A model generated the notes under the pieces. It worked only from the letters and a program-made list of their open reading frames with translations. It was not told the origin of the DNA and made no database searches. From 13-2-20CM-68-14 sp051955535 (GTDB lineage Bacteria > Actinomycetota > Thermoleophilia > Gaiellales > Gaiellaceae): a stretch of 64,000 nt of DNA. The stretch spans positions 13,506-77,505 of the forward strand of contig JBQCGP010000038.1 of the NCBI GenBank assembly GCA_051955535.1, read 5' to 3'. Positions within the stretch are counted from its first letter, which is position 1; each line of letters starts with the position of its first letter. Below are positions 42,962 to 52,209 of this stretch, one piece after another. Position numbers and translations under genes: made by a program.

Positions 42962-44629
42962 TTAGAAGACGGGCGTCTCGGTCCAGGTGCCCCAGACGTC
43001 CCTGAGTGCGTCGCACATCTCGCCGAGCGTCACGTAGGCCTTCGACGCCTCGATCAGCGGCGGCATCAGGTTCTCGCCGCCGTCGGCCGCCTGCTTCAGG
43101 CGTGAAAGCGTCGCTTCGACGCCGGCCGAGTCGCGCCGGGCGCGGAGCGCCCGCACACGGTCGATCTGCTTGTCCTCGAGCACCGGGTCGATCCGCAGGA
43201 TCTCGACCGCCGGCTCGTCCTCGAGCTCGTAGCGGTTGACGCCGACGACGATCCGCTGCTTCTGCTCGACCTCGTGCTGGTACCGGAACGAGGCGTCGGC
43301 GATCTCGCGCTGAAAGAAGTTCTGCTCGATCGCCGGGACGACGCCTCCGAGCTTCTCGATCCGCTCGAAGTAGTCGTAGGCCTCCGCCTCGAGCCGGTTG
43401 GTCAGGTCCTCGAGGTAGTAGGAGCCCCCGAGCGGATCGATCGTGTTGACCGCACCGGTCTCATGCGCGATCACCTGCTGCGTGCGCAGCGCGATCCGAA
43501 CCGCGTCCTCCGTCGGCAGCGCCAGCGCCTCGTCGAACGAGTTCGTGTGCAACGACTGAGTGCCACCGAGCACGGCGGCCATCGCCTCGAGCGCGGTGCG
43601 CACGATGTTCACCTCGGGCTGCTGCGCCGTCAGCGAGACCCCGGCCGTCTGGGTGTGGAAGCGCATCAGCCATGAGCGCGGGTTCTTCGCGCCGTACTTC
43701 TCGCGCAGCTCACGCGCCCAGATCCGGCGCGCCGCCCGGTACTTGGCGATCTCCTCGAAGAAGTCGATGTGGGCGTTGAAGAAGAAGCTCAGCCGCGGCG
43801 CGAACTCGTCGACGTCGAGCCCGCGCTCGATCGCCGCGTCGACGTAGGCGAATCCGTCGGCGAGCGTGAACGCAAGCTCCTGGATGGCGTTCGAGCCGGC
43901 CTCGCGTATGTGATAGCCGGAGATCGAGATCGGGTGCCACTTCGGCATCTCCCGCGCACAGAACTCGACCATGTCGGTGACGAGCCGCATCGACGGCTCG
44001 GGCGGGAAGATCCACTCCTTTTGGGCGATGTACTCCTTGAGGATGTCCGTCTGGATCGTCCCGCGGAGCTCTGCCGGCGAGGCACCCTGCTGCTCGCCGA
44101 CGCACGCGTAGAAGGCGAGGAGCATCGCGGCCGGCGCGTTGATCGTCATCGACGTCGAGACCTCGGAAAGCGGGATCCCCTCGAAGAGCGTCTCCATGTC
44201 GGCGAGCGAGTCGATCGCGACGCCCTCGCGGCCGACCTCGCCGAGCGAGCGCGGATGGTCGGAGTCGTAGCCCATCAGCGTCGGCATGTCGAAGGCGGTC
44301 GAGAGGCCGGTCTGGCCGTGCTCGAGCAGGTAGCGGAAGCGCTCGTTCGTCTCCTCCGCCGTCCCGAAGCCCGCGAACTGACGCATTGTCCAGAGCCGAC
44401 CGCGGTACATCGACGGGTACACGCCCCGCGTGAACGGATAGACGCCCGGGTACCCGAGATCGGCGTCGTAATCGATGCCTACGGTGTCGGGCCCGTAGAG
44501 AGGCTCGTTCTCGAGGCCCGAGATCGTCGAGAAAAGCTCGCCCTGGCGCTCGGGCGCGGCGTCGTACAGCTCACGCCGCCACTCGTCGGTGTTGCCCTTC
44601 AGGCCGGGCGGTTCCTCGGTCGCGGCCAC
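42962..44629 (-). CDS. acyl-CoA mutase large (catalytic) subunit
   Basis: 555 residues. The methylmalonyl-CoA mutase N-terminal domain: YPSMYRGRLWTMRQFAGFGT, SFFFNAHIDFFEE, RFHTQTAGVSLTAQQPEVN and the substrate segment GGTQSLHTNSFDEALALPT. It is an AdoCbl-dependent (R)-type mutase; methylmalonyl-, isobutyryl- or related acyl-CoA specificity cannot be told by eye. The B12 domain is a separate chain (40387-40782). It lies 9 nt downstream of the adenosyltransferase gene, which supplies its cofactor. Confidence 0.92.
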   Translation of the reverse strand: MAATEEPPGLKGNTDEWRRELYDAAPERQGELFSTISGLENEPLYGPDTVGIDYDADLGYPGVYPFTRGVYPSMYRGRLWTMRQFAGFGTAEETNERFRYLLEHGQTGLSTAFDMPTLMGYDSDHPRSLGEVGREGVAIDSLADMETLFEGIPLSEVSTSMTINAPAAMLLAFYACVGEQQGASPAELRGTIQTDILKEYIAQKEWIFPPEPSMRLVTDMVEFCAREMPKWHPISISGYHIREAGSNAIQELAFTLADGFAYVDAAIERGLDVDEFAPRLSFFFNAHIDFFEEIAKYRAARRIWARELREKYGAKNPRSWLMRFHTQTAGVSLTAQQPEVNIVRTALEAMAAVLGGTQSLHTNSFDEALALPTEDAVRIALRTQQVIAHETGAVNTIDPLGGSYYLEDLTNRLEAEAYDYFERIEKLGGVVPAIEQNFFQREIADASFRYQHEVEQKQRIVVGVNRYELEDEPAVEILRIDPVLEDKQIDRVRALRARRDSAGVEATLSRLKQAADGGENLMPPLIEASKAYVTLGEMCDALRDVWGTWTETPVF

Positions 44630-44638
44630 GAAAACAGT

Positions 44639-45214
44639 CTAGAGCCCGCCGCGCGAAGCCCCGGGCGTCCAGAGCAGCTCACCGCCGCCGGCGTTCGCCA
44701 CACGGGCGAGGATGAAGAGCAGGTCGGAGAGGCGGTTCAGGTACACGAGCGCGAGCGGGTTCACAGGCCGCTCCTCCGCCGCCGCCAGCGCAACCCTCTC
44801 GGCGCGGCGGCAGACCGCGCGCGCCACGTGGAGCCGCGAGGCTGCCTCGCTGCCGCCTGGGAGCACGAAGCTCTTGAGCGGTTCGAGCCGGTCGTTCGCC
44901 TCGTCGCAGTCGCTCTCGAGCGCGTCGACCTGGCCCTGAGTCACCCGGAGCTTCTCGTCGTCCTCCTCGTACGGCACGGACAGGTCGGCGCCGAGATCGA
45001 ACAGCTCGTTCTGGATCCGCTCCAGCCGCGGGTCGCCGACCTCGACCCGTGCCCAGCCAACGACGGAGTTGAGCTCGTCGACGGCGCCGTAGGCGCCTAC
45101 GAGCGGATCGAGCTTCGAGACGCGCGAGCCGTCGCCGAGGCTCGTCTCGCCCCGGTCGCCGCCGCGGGTGTAGATGCGCGTCAGGCGGACGGGCTCGTTC
45201 CGCTTTTTCGTCAC
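44639..45214 (-). CDS. cob(I)alamin adenosyltransferase (PduO type)
   Basis: 191 residues. TRIYTRGGDRGETSLGDGSR and GAYGAVDELNSVVGWAR are PduO/MMAB hallmarks, as is LPGGSEAASRLHVARAVCRRAER. It transfers adenosyl from ATP to cob(I)alamin, giving AdoCbl for the adjacent mutase. The GTG start at 45214 follows GGGAGAC inside the 60-bp repeat at 45216-45275. Confidence 0.95.
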   Translation of the reverse strand: MTKKRNEPVRLTRIYTRGGDRGETSLGDGSRVSKLDPLVGAYGAVDELNSVVGWARVEVGDPRLERIQNELFDLGADLSVPYEEDDEKLRVTQGQVDALESDCDEANDRLEPLKSFVLPGGSEAASRLHVARAVCRRAERVALAAAEERPVNPLALVYLNRLSDLLFILARVANAGGGELLWTPGASRGGL

Positions 45215-45241
45215 GTCTCCCGAGCGTAGCGACGGGACAAA

Positions 45242-46411
<1,170 letters not shown>

Positions 46412-46438
46412 CGGCGGCGTGATATTAGTCGCGGAGTC

Positions 46439-46864
46439 TTGCGGCTCTGGCTCGGTCTCCTTGTCCTATTCCCGGCTCTGCTCGTGGGCTGCAGCTCGAA
46501 GCCGCCCTCGGCGGAGAGCGTCGTCCGCGCCTGGAGCCAGGAGCTCAACTCGGGCGACAACGAGGGCGCCGCCAAGCTCTTCGCGCCGGGCGCCGAGGTC
46601 GTTCAGGCTGGAACGGCGATCAGGCTGAACACGCACGCAGAGGCGGTCGCCTGGAACACAGCCCTGCCCTGCTCGGGTCGGCTGGTCTCGATCAAGACGA
46701 CGGGCGACCTGACGCGCGCCACCTTCCTGCTCGGCGACCGTCCGAAGAAGAAGTGCGACGGCCCGGGGCAGAAGGCGACGGCGATCTTCCGCGTCCGAAG
46801 GGGCAAGATCGTGCTCTGGCACCAGACCAGCTCGTCGCCCGCGCCCGTAGGACCTGCGGTCTAG
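46439..46864 (+). CDS. small lipoprotein with NTF2-like domain
   Basis: 141 residues from TTG 46439. The signal peptide ends in lipobox LLVGC (Cys18). The rest, SAESVVRAWSQELNSGDNEGA and KLFAPGAEVVQAG, resembles SnoaL/NTF2-like cone domains, with a Cys pair (PCSGR, KKKCDG) that may bond. TATTAG (46423-46428) lies 10 nt upstream. The function is unknown. The stop interlocks with the convergent response-regulator gene (CTAG 46861-46864). Confidence 0.65.
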   Translation: MRLWLGLLVLFPALLVGCSSKPPSAESVVRAWSQELNSGDNEGAAKLFAPGAEVVQAGTAIRLNTHAEAVAWNTALPCSGRLVSIKTTGDLTRATFLLGDRPKKKCDGPGQKATAIFRVRRGKIVLWHQTSSSPAPVGPAV

Positions 46865-47934
46865 GCAGCCAGCTGGGAGAACTCGCGGCGGATCGCGCGC
46901 AGCGATCGCTCGCGGGCGACGAACGACTTGACGACGTCCGGGTCGAACTGGCGCTTCGACTGGGCGAGGACCTCCCGGCCCGCCGCCGCCCAGCTGACCG
47001 CCTTCCGGTAGGGCCGGTTGCTCGTCATCGCGTCGAGGGCGTCGGCGACCGCGAAGATCCGGGCGCCGAGCGGGATGTCGGTGCCTACGAGCCCGTCCGG
47101 ATAGCCGTGACCGTCCCAGCGCTCGTGATGCGAGCGGACGACGCGCAGCCCTTCGCCCTGGAAGAAGGCGACGCCTCCGAGCATCTGCTCGCCGAGCACG
47201 GTGTGGGTCTCCATCCGTCGCCGCTCGGCGAGGGTGAGAGGACCGGCCTTGAGGAGGATGTCGTCGGGGATTCCGATCTTGCCGACGTCGTGCAGCAGGA
47301 ACCCGTACTCGGTGCTCTGGTCATCGGTCAGTTCGGCGTCGATCGCCTTCGTGAGCTCGACGGCGTAGCGCATCACCCTCTGCGAGTGCGCCCCGGTTCC
47401 GGTGTCCTTGGTCTCGAGCGCGGTCGCGAGGGCCGCAACGGTTTCGTGGTACGCGCTTTCGAGGAGATGGCGCTGGCCGCGCTCGATCTCGAGCAGATGC
47501 CTGAGGTCCCGCGCGTAGAGGAGCAGCTGCTCCTCCGGCTCGCGTTTCTTCGTCGCGCGGAAGGGGATTCCGTAAAGGCCACCGGCGAGCCGCTCGACGA
47601 TCCCCAGCAGCTCGAGAGGGCTGAACGGCTTACGGAGGAATGCCTCTGCGCCGGCCTCGACGGCCGCGTCGGCGGTGCCGCCGTCCGAGCCGCTCAGGAC
47701 GACGATCGGGATCGCCTTCGTCGCCGGGTCGCGCTTGAGCTGCCGGCAGAAGGCGAGTCCGTCCACGCCCGGCAGGTTGACGTCGAGGACGATCGCGTCC
47801 GGGTGCCCTTCCCGGATCGCCGTCAGCGCGCTCGGTACGTCCGCGGCCTCCTCGAAGTCAATGTCGACAGCATCGAGCGTTGCTCGAAGGAGCGCTCTCA
47901 GTCCGGGATCGTCATCGACAAGCAAAAGACGCAA
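46861..47934 (-). CDS. response regulator with HD-GYP phosphodiesterase domain
   Basis: 357 residues. The N-terminal receiver domain (1 to about 118) has the acidic pair DDD at 7-9, phospho-acceptor Asp in VLDVNLPG (near 51) and Lys in FLRKPFSP. The C-terminal HD-GYP domain (about 165-345) has HD in LLHDVGKIGIPDD and HHERWDGHGYPDGL, the GYP motif. Such proteins degrade cyclic di-GMP on phosphorylation. The start is TTG 47934 with GGAG upstream. No histidine kinase is adjacent. The gap 47935-48012 holds only a TTCGGC...GCCGAA hairpin. Confidence 0.92.
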   Translation of the reverse strand: MRLLLVDDDPGLRALLRATLDAVDIDFEEAADVPSALTAIREGHPDAIVLDVNLPGVDGLAFCRQLKRDPATKAIPIVVLSGSDGGTADAAVEAGAEAFLRKPFSPLELLGIVERLAGGLYGIPFRATKKREPEEQLLLYARDLRHLLEIERGQRHLLESAYHETVAALATALETKDTGTGAHSQRVMRYAVELTKAIDAELTDDQSTEYGFLLHDVGKIGIPDDILLKAGPLTLAERRRMETHTVLGEQMLGGVAFFQGEGLRVVRSHHERWDGHGYPDGLVGTDIPLGARIFAVADALDAMTSNRPYRKAVSWAAAGREVLAQSKRQFDPDVVKSFVARERSLRAIRREFSQLAA

Positions 47935-48012
47935 GGCGCTTACTCCTTACCTCGTGTCTGCGGCTTCCCTTTTTTCGGCGGGAAAGCCGAATGCCTTTAG
48001 AGCCGGATCCCT

Positions 48013-48843
48013 CTAATAGTTGAAGAAGCCCTCGCCGGACTTACGGCCGAGTTTTCCCTGCTCGACCTTCTTTTCCAGCAGCGGTGCCGGCGCGTATCTG
48101 TCGTCGCCGAGCCCATCCTGCAAGACCTTCATGATCGCGACGCAGGTGTCGAGGCCGATGAGATCCGCGAGCGCCAGCGGGCCCATCGGGTGTGCGAAAC
48201 CGAGCTTCGCGATCGTGTCGATCGCGTCGGCCTCGGCGACTCCGTACTGAAACGCATAGACGGCCTCGTTGATGAACGGCATCAGGATCCGGTTCGAGAC
48301 GAAGCCGGGGAAGTCGTTGGCGACGGCCGGCGTCTTGCCGAGCTCGCGCGCGAGCTCGGTTATCGCGTCGGCCGTCTCGTCGGATGTCTCACGGCCGCGC
48401 ACGATTTCGACGAGCTCGAGCACCGGCACCGGGTTGAAGAAGTGCATGCCGATCACTCGTTCGGGGCGGTCCGTGGCCGCGGCGAGCGACGAGATCGGGA
48501 TCGACGAGGTGTTCGAGGCAAGGACCGCCTCGGGAGGCAGCGTCAGATCGGCGCGGCGGAAGACGTCCTCCTTCACGTCGGCGTCCTCGACGACCGCCTC
48601 GATCATCAGCGCCGCCGGGACGACCTCGTCGACGACCGTCACCCGCCCGAGCACCTCGTTCGGGTCGGGCCCGCCCTTCTCGGCGAGCTTCGTAAGGCTC
48701 TTCCGCATCGCCTCGAGGCCCCGCTCCGCAGCCCCCGGTGCCGCGTCGTGGAGCGAGACGTGCCGGCCGGACGCGGCAACGACCTGCGCGCTGCCGCCGC
48801 CCATCTGGCCGGCCCCGACGACGAGAACGTGCTCGAAACGCAC
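48013..48843 (-). CDS. 3-hydroxyacyl-CoA (3-hydroxybutyryl-CoA) dehydrogenase
   Basis: 276 residues. The NAD site is VVGAGQMGGGSAQVVAASG, with the catalytic His in MHFFNPVPVLELVEIV and SNTSSIPISSLA. The C-terminal domain, NDFPGFVSNRILMPFINEAV and GLDTCVAIMKVL, completes the family. It oxidises L-3-hydroxyacyl-CoA in beta-oxidation or butyrate metabolism. Divergent from the SRPBCC gene across 28 bp. Confidence 0.95.
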   Translation of the reverse strand: MRFEHVLVVGAGQMGGGSAQVVAASGRHVSLHDAAPGAAERGLEAMRKSLTKLAEKGGPDPNEVLGRVTVVDEVVPAALMIEAVVEDADVKEDVFRRADLTLPPEAVLASNTSSIPISSLAAATDRPERVIGMHFFNPVPVLELVEIVRGRETSDETADAITELARELGKTPAVANDFPGFVSNRILMPFINEAVYAFQYGVAEADAIDTIAKLGFAHPMGPLALADLIGLDTCVAIMKVLQDGLGDDRYAPAPLLEKKVEQGKLGRKSGEGFFNY

Positions 48844-48871
48844 GGCTGAGAGGCTAACGTCCGACGCCGCA

Positions 48872-49315
48872 GTGGTCCGCTTCGAGCTCGCCGTCGAGAT
48901 CGCGAGACCCGTCCACGAGGTCTGGCTGTACCTGATCGACCCGGAGAACGTCCCCGAGTGGCAGGCGAGCGCGCTCTCGTCCCATCAGATCTCGGACGGG
49001 GAGATCGGCGTCGGCACTCACCTCCAGGACGAGCGACGCTTCCTGGGGCGGCGCGCACGTTCGGAGGTCGAGGTGGCCGAGTTCGAGCCGGAGCGCCTGT
49101 TCACGCTGCACGGCATCTCGGGCCCGGTGCGCTTCACGGTCCGCCACCGGCTCGAGGCTCGCGAGGGCCACACGTACCTCGCCGTCGAGGCCGAGGCCGA
49201 CCCCGGCCACGGCATCGGCCGCCTGATGCGCCCGATGGTGGAGCACGCCGCCGCGCACGAGATCCGCAAGGACTTCGACAAGCTCAAGCGCGTGCTCGAA
49301 GACCGCGACAAGTAA
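48872..49315 (+). CDS. SRPBCC (polyketide cyclase/START-like) family protein
   Basis: 147 residues from GTG 48872. The opening VRFELAVEIARPVHEVWLYL, VPEWQASALSSHQ and ARSEVEVAEFEPERLFTLHG are typical of the hydrophobic-cavity SRPBCC fold, as is the long C-terminal helix. These bind lipids or small hydrophobic ligands or help ring formation. The target is unknown. Its end faces thiolase across the repeat-filled gap 49316-49375. Confidence 0.78.
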   Translation: MVRFELAVEIARPVHEVWLYLIDPENVPEWQASALSSHQISDGEIGVGTHLQDERRFLGRRARSEVEVAEFEPERLFTLHGISGPVRFTVRHRLEAREGHTYLAVEAEADPGHGIGRLMRPMVEHAAAHEIRKDFDKLKRVLEDRDK

Positions 49316-49317
49316 AC

Positions 49318-49374
49318 GAGGAGCTGTCCCAACGGCGGCTAATGGGACAGTCCCTTCGGGACAGTCCCTGCTCC
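49318..49374. terminator. bidirectional hairpin repeat between convergent genes
   Basis: GAGGAGCTGTCCC at 49318-49330 pairs with GGGACAG. Next come two GGGACAGTCCC palindromes in tandem, separated by TTC (49344-49368), and then CTGCTCC, which pairs with GGAGC on the left. The TTCG between palindromes gives a stable tetraloop hairpin. It probably ends transcription from both sides and belongs to the GGGACTGTCCC repeat group. Confidence 0.65.
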
Positions 49375-49375
49375 G

Positions 49376-50536
49376 CTAACGCCGCTCTACTTCAATGAGC
49401 AGCGCGTCGCCCTGGCCGCCGCCGGAGCAGATGGCGGCGAGGCCGAGGCCGCCGCCGTTGCGGCTCAGCTCGTTGATCATCGTCGTGACGATGCGGCCGC
49501 CCGAGGCGCCGATCGGATGGCCGAGGGCGACGGCGCCGCCGTTGACGTTTGCCTTGTCCGGGTCGGCGCCGAGCATCTTCACCGAGTTGAGCGCGACCGA
49601 CGAGAACGCCTCGTTGACCTCGACACGCTCGACGTCGTCGATCGACTGGCCGGCCCGCGCCAGCGCCTGCTCGCCCGCCTTGGCGGGCGTACGTGCCAGG
49701 TAGGCGAAGTCGTCGGCCACATAGCCCTGCGCGAGGATGGTCGCGAGCGGCTCGAGGCCGCGGCGCTCGGCGAACTCCTCCGAACAGACGACGACGCAGC
49801 TGGCGCCGTCGTTGACGCCTGGCGCGTTGCCCGCGGTCGTCGTCCCCTCGGGATCGAAGACGGGCTTCAGCTTCGCCAGTGCCTCGATCGAGGTGTCGCG
49901 GCGCGGCCCCTCGTCGGCGGCGAGGTCGCCGACGGGCACGATTTCACGCTCGAAGAAGCCGTTGTCCTGCGCCTTGACGGCACGCTCGTGCGAGCGAAGC
50001 GCCCAAAGGTCCTGCTCCTCGCGCGAGATCCCGAGTTCGCGCGAGACGAACGACGCCTGCTCGACCATGTGGCGCCCGTCGAAGGTCGACGTCAGGCCGT
50101 CGTGGGTCGTCAGGTCGATCAGCGTCCCGTCGCCGAGCCGGTAGCCGAAGCGCGCCTTCTTGAGGACGTAGGGCGCGTTCGACATCGACTCCATGCCGCC
50201 GGTGACGACGACCTCGACGTCTCCGGTGCGGATCATCGAGTCGGCGATCTCGATCGCCCGGACCGAGGATGCGCAGACCTTGTTGATCGTGTCTGCGGGA
50301 ACCTCGATCGGTAGCCCGGCGCCGATGGCCGCCTGCCGTGCGGGCGCCTGGCCGGCGCCGCCCTGCAGGACCTGGCCCATGATCACGTACTGAACCTCGT
50401 TCGGCTCGAGCCCGATCCGCTCCAGGCCCGCCTTGATCGCAACGGAGCCGAGCTCGGTCGCCTCGTAGTCCTTCAGCCCGCCGCCGAGCTTCCCGAAAGG
50501 GGTGCGGACGGCGGAGACGATCACGGATCTGGCCAT
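49376..50536 (-). CDS. acetyl-CoA acetyltransferase (thiolase)
   Basis: 386 residues from ATG 50536, chosen over ATG 50554, which overlaps the upstream gene. Catalytic residues: Cys in NKVCASSVRAIEIAD, His in GGAVALGHPIGASGGR and Cys in AAICSGGGQGDALL. It breaks or forms acetoacetyl- or 3-ketoacyl-CoA. Together with the hydroxyacyl-CoA dehydrogenase nearby it completes a beta-oxidation set. It is followed by a bidirectional hairpin. Confidence 0.95.
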   Translation of the reverse strand: MARSVIVSAVRTPFGKLGGGLKDYEATELGSVAIKAGLERIGLEPNEVQYVIMGQVLQGGAGQAPARQAAIGAGLPIEVPADTINKVCASSVRAIEIADSMIRTGDVEVVVTGGMESMSNAPYVLKKARFGYRLGDGTLIDLTTHDGLTSTFDGRHMVEQASFVSRELGISREEQDLWALRSHERAVKAQDNGFFEREIVPVGDLAADEGPRRDTSIEALAKLKPVFDPEGTTTAGNAPGVNDGASCVVVCSEEFAERRGLEPLATILAQGYVADDFAYLARTPAKAGEQALARAGQSIDDVERVEVNEAFSSVALNSVKMLGADPDKANVNGGAVALGHPIGASGGRIVTTMINELSRNGGGLGLAAICSGGGQGDALLIEVERR

Positions 50537-50546
50537 CCGGTCCAGC

Positions 50547-51992
50547 CTAGCCATCGACGACGAAGCCCTGCAGCGGCCCGAGCAGCCGCCGCGTGCGGCG
50601 CGAGACCGCCGGCAACCGGACGAGCCGGTGCGTCAGCGGCTCGCCGCGGTTGCGCCGGTCGACCTGCTCTTTGGCGGTCGGGAACCAGTGCTCGTCGACG
50701 AGCTCGACCGCGTCGCGTCTGCGGATCTCTTCGACCGGCAGCTCGAGATGCTCCGCCCAGAGCCGCTCGCGCGTGCCGCGAGCGAGGTCCGGTTCGCAGC
50801 TGACGAGGTTCACCTCGGTGTCATTGAAGAGCGAATGCTCATTCAGGTTGGCGGAGCCGATCGTCAGCCAGCGGTCGTCGACGATCCCGATCTTCGCGTG
50901 GACGTAGACCGGCTCCCTCGCCTTGCCGTTGCGGGCGTAGAGGGCGCAGGCAAGGAACCGGCCGGCGCCGCCGTCGGCCTCTTCGAGCCGGCCGACCTGG
51001 CCGCGGCTGTCGTCGTTGCCGCTGTCCGGATGTGACGGCAGGACGGCGACGATGCGGAAGTCGTCGCGTGGCGGTCGCCGCAGCTTCTCGACGAGGATCT
51101 CGATGAGCTCGGGCGACCATAGGAACTGGCTCTCCAGGTAGACGAGACGCTCGGCCGAGGACAGCGCGCGGACGTAGCTCTCGAGGATCTGGAAGCTGCC
51201 GCGGTGCCGGCTCTCGTAGACGTGGTCGGGGATGGTCGCGACCAGCTGGACCTCGTGCTCGCCGGCCGGAGGCTGGGCGGCGGGTGCGGGCAGCTCTTGC
51301 CCAGTGACCTCGCGCCAGCGGAACCGGATGTGCTCGGCGACGTCGGCGACCACCGGCCCGCGGACGAGCGCGGCGGCGTCGTGCCAGCCGAGCGCCGGCC
51401 GCCACGGGTGCGAGCTCGAGTCGTAGCGGTCGCCGTTGTAACCCGTCAGGTCGATGCCGCCGACCGTGGCGACCCGGTCGTCCACGACGACGAGCTTCTC
51501 GTGGTGGCAATGCATCGGCCGCTCCTTTGCGTCGAGCGCGACCTCGACCCCGGCGGTACGAAGCCGCTCGGCGAGCTCACGCACGTCGCCCCGCGAGGGC
51601 CTGAAGAGCGGCAGCGGCGCGCCGGCCCAGAGGAGCACGCGCACGTCGATCTTCCGGGCCAGCTCGGCGAGCAGGTCGATGAGCACGACACGCTCTCCCT
51701 CGCGGGCAAGCGCGAGCTCGGTCGACAGGTACCAGCCGGCGATGTGGACATGTGACTCGGCCCGCCCGAGCTCCTCGGTGAGCCGGGGTAGGAAACTCGC
51801 ACCGTCGATCAGGATCTCGACGTCGTTCCCGGGCCGCGGCGGCGGGTCGCCGTCGGCCCACAGCCGCTCGGACGGCTCGAGAGCGATCGCCCAGCCCGCG
51901 CGGCGGAGCCTGCGGCGGTGGTGCGAGCGGACCAGGCCCTCGATCTGGTCACCGATCGCGGAGTCGACTCGGTCTAGCAGGAACGTCTGCAT
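50547..51992 (-). CDS. phospholipase D-family protein (cardiolipin synthase-like)
   Basis: 481 residues with both HKD motifs: HCHHEKLVVVDDRVATVGG (near 170) and VHAKIGIVDDRWLTIGSANLN (near 385). The spacing and the NEHSLFNDTEVNL stretch are like cardiolipin synthases. There are no N-terminal membrane helices, unlike classical ClsA, so a soluble transphosphatidylase or phospholipase D is also possible. The gene is divergent from the trp leader. ATG 51992. Confidence 0.88.
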   Translation of the reverse strand: MQTFLLDRVDSAIGDQIEGLVRSHHRRRLRRAGWAIALEPSERLWADGDPPPRPGNDVEILIDGASFLPRLTEELGRAESHVHIAGWYLSTELALAREGERVVLIDLLAELARKIDVRVLLWAGAPLPLFRPSRGDVRELAERLRTAGVEVALDAKERPMHCHHEKLVVVDDRVATVGGIDLTGYNGDRYDSSSHPWRPALGWHDAAALVRGPVVADVAEHIRFRWREVTGQELPAPAAQPPAGEHEVQLVATIPDHVYESRHRGSFQILESYVRALSSAERLVYLESQFLWSPELIEILVEKLRRPPRDDFRIVAVLPSHPDSGNDDSRGQVGRLEEADGGAGRFLACALYARNGKAREPVYVHAKIGIVDDRWLTIGSANLNEHSLFNDTEVNLVSCEPDLARGTRERLWAEHLELPVEEIRRRDAVELVDEHWFPTAKEQVDRRNRGEPLTHRLVRLPAVSRRTRRLLGPLQGFVVDG

Positions 51993-52034
51993 GACACTTC
52001 GATGCCCCCAAAGTGACGATCCCTAATCACGTAG

Positions 52035-52064
52035 TTGACGGGCGGGGTGGCTGGTGCGTACCCT
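52035..52064 (+). promoter_or_regulatory. candidate trp operon promoter
   Basis: TTGACG (52035-52040) and TACCCT (52059-52064), 18 bp apart. The -10 box ends 8 nt before the leader-peptide ATG 52073, suggesting that the leader is translated from a leaderless message. Confidence 0.6.
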
Positions 52065-52072
52065 CAGTGCCG

Positions 52073-52138
52073 ATGACTCCTGCCACGCAGACCTGGGGCT
52101 GGGCCTGGCGCCACGAGCGGGGCGGGAGCGTCGCCTGA
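52073..52138 (+). CDS. trpL: trp leader peptide
   Basis: A 21-codon frame starting ATG 52073 and ending TGA 52136-52138. It contains three tryptophan codons within seven residues (TWGWAW; TGG at 52094, 52100 and 52106), far above chance. It precedes an attenuator hairpin and trpE. When charged tRNA-Trp is scarce, ribosomes would stall on these codons. The start lies only 8 nt past the -10 box. Confidence 0.9.
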   Translation: MTPATQTWGWAWRHERGGSVA

Positions 52139-52196
52139 CCTGACCTAGGCACACAGCCCGTTCCGCTCGAAGACCTTCCGCCGGAGGGTCTTTTTT
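52121..52196 (+). promoter_or_regulatory. trp attenuator (antiterminator and terminator)
   Basis: Terminator: AGACCTTCC (52171-52179) pairs with GGAGGGTCT (52183-52191) round a GCC loop, followed by TTTTT. Competing antiterminator: GGCGGGAG (52121-52128, within leader codons just past the Trp run) pairs with CTTCCGCC (52175-52182). A ribosome stalled at the Trp codons leaves 52121-52128 free, favouring read-through; one that reaches the stop covers it, favouring termination. A third pairing, CGAGCGG (52114-52120) with CCGCTCG (52164-52170), is also possible. Confidence 0.85.
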
Positions 52197-52209
52197 GTTG
52201 CTCGAAAAA

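Noticed and set aside
47935..48012. Cyclic-di-GMP riboswitch before the HD-GYP gene
   Set aside because: The gap is 78 nt and has only a simple TTCGGC...GCCGAA hairpin; the conserved riboswitch core motifs were not found.
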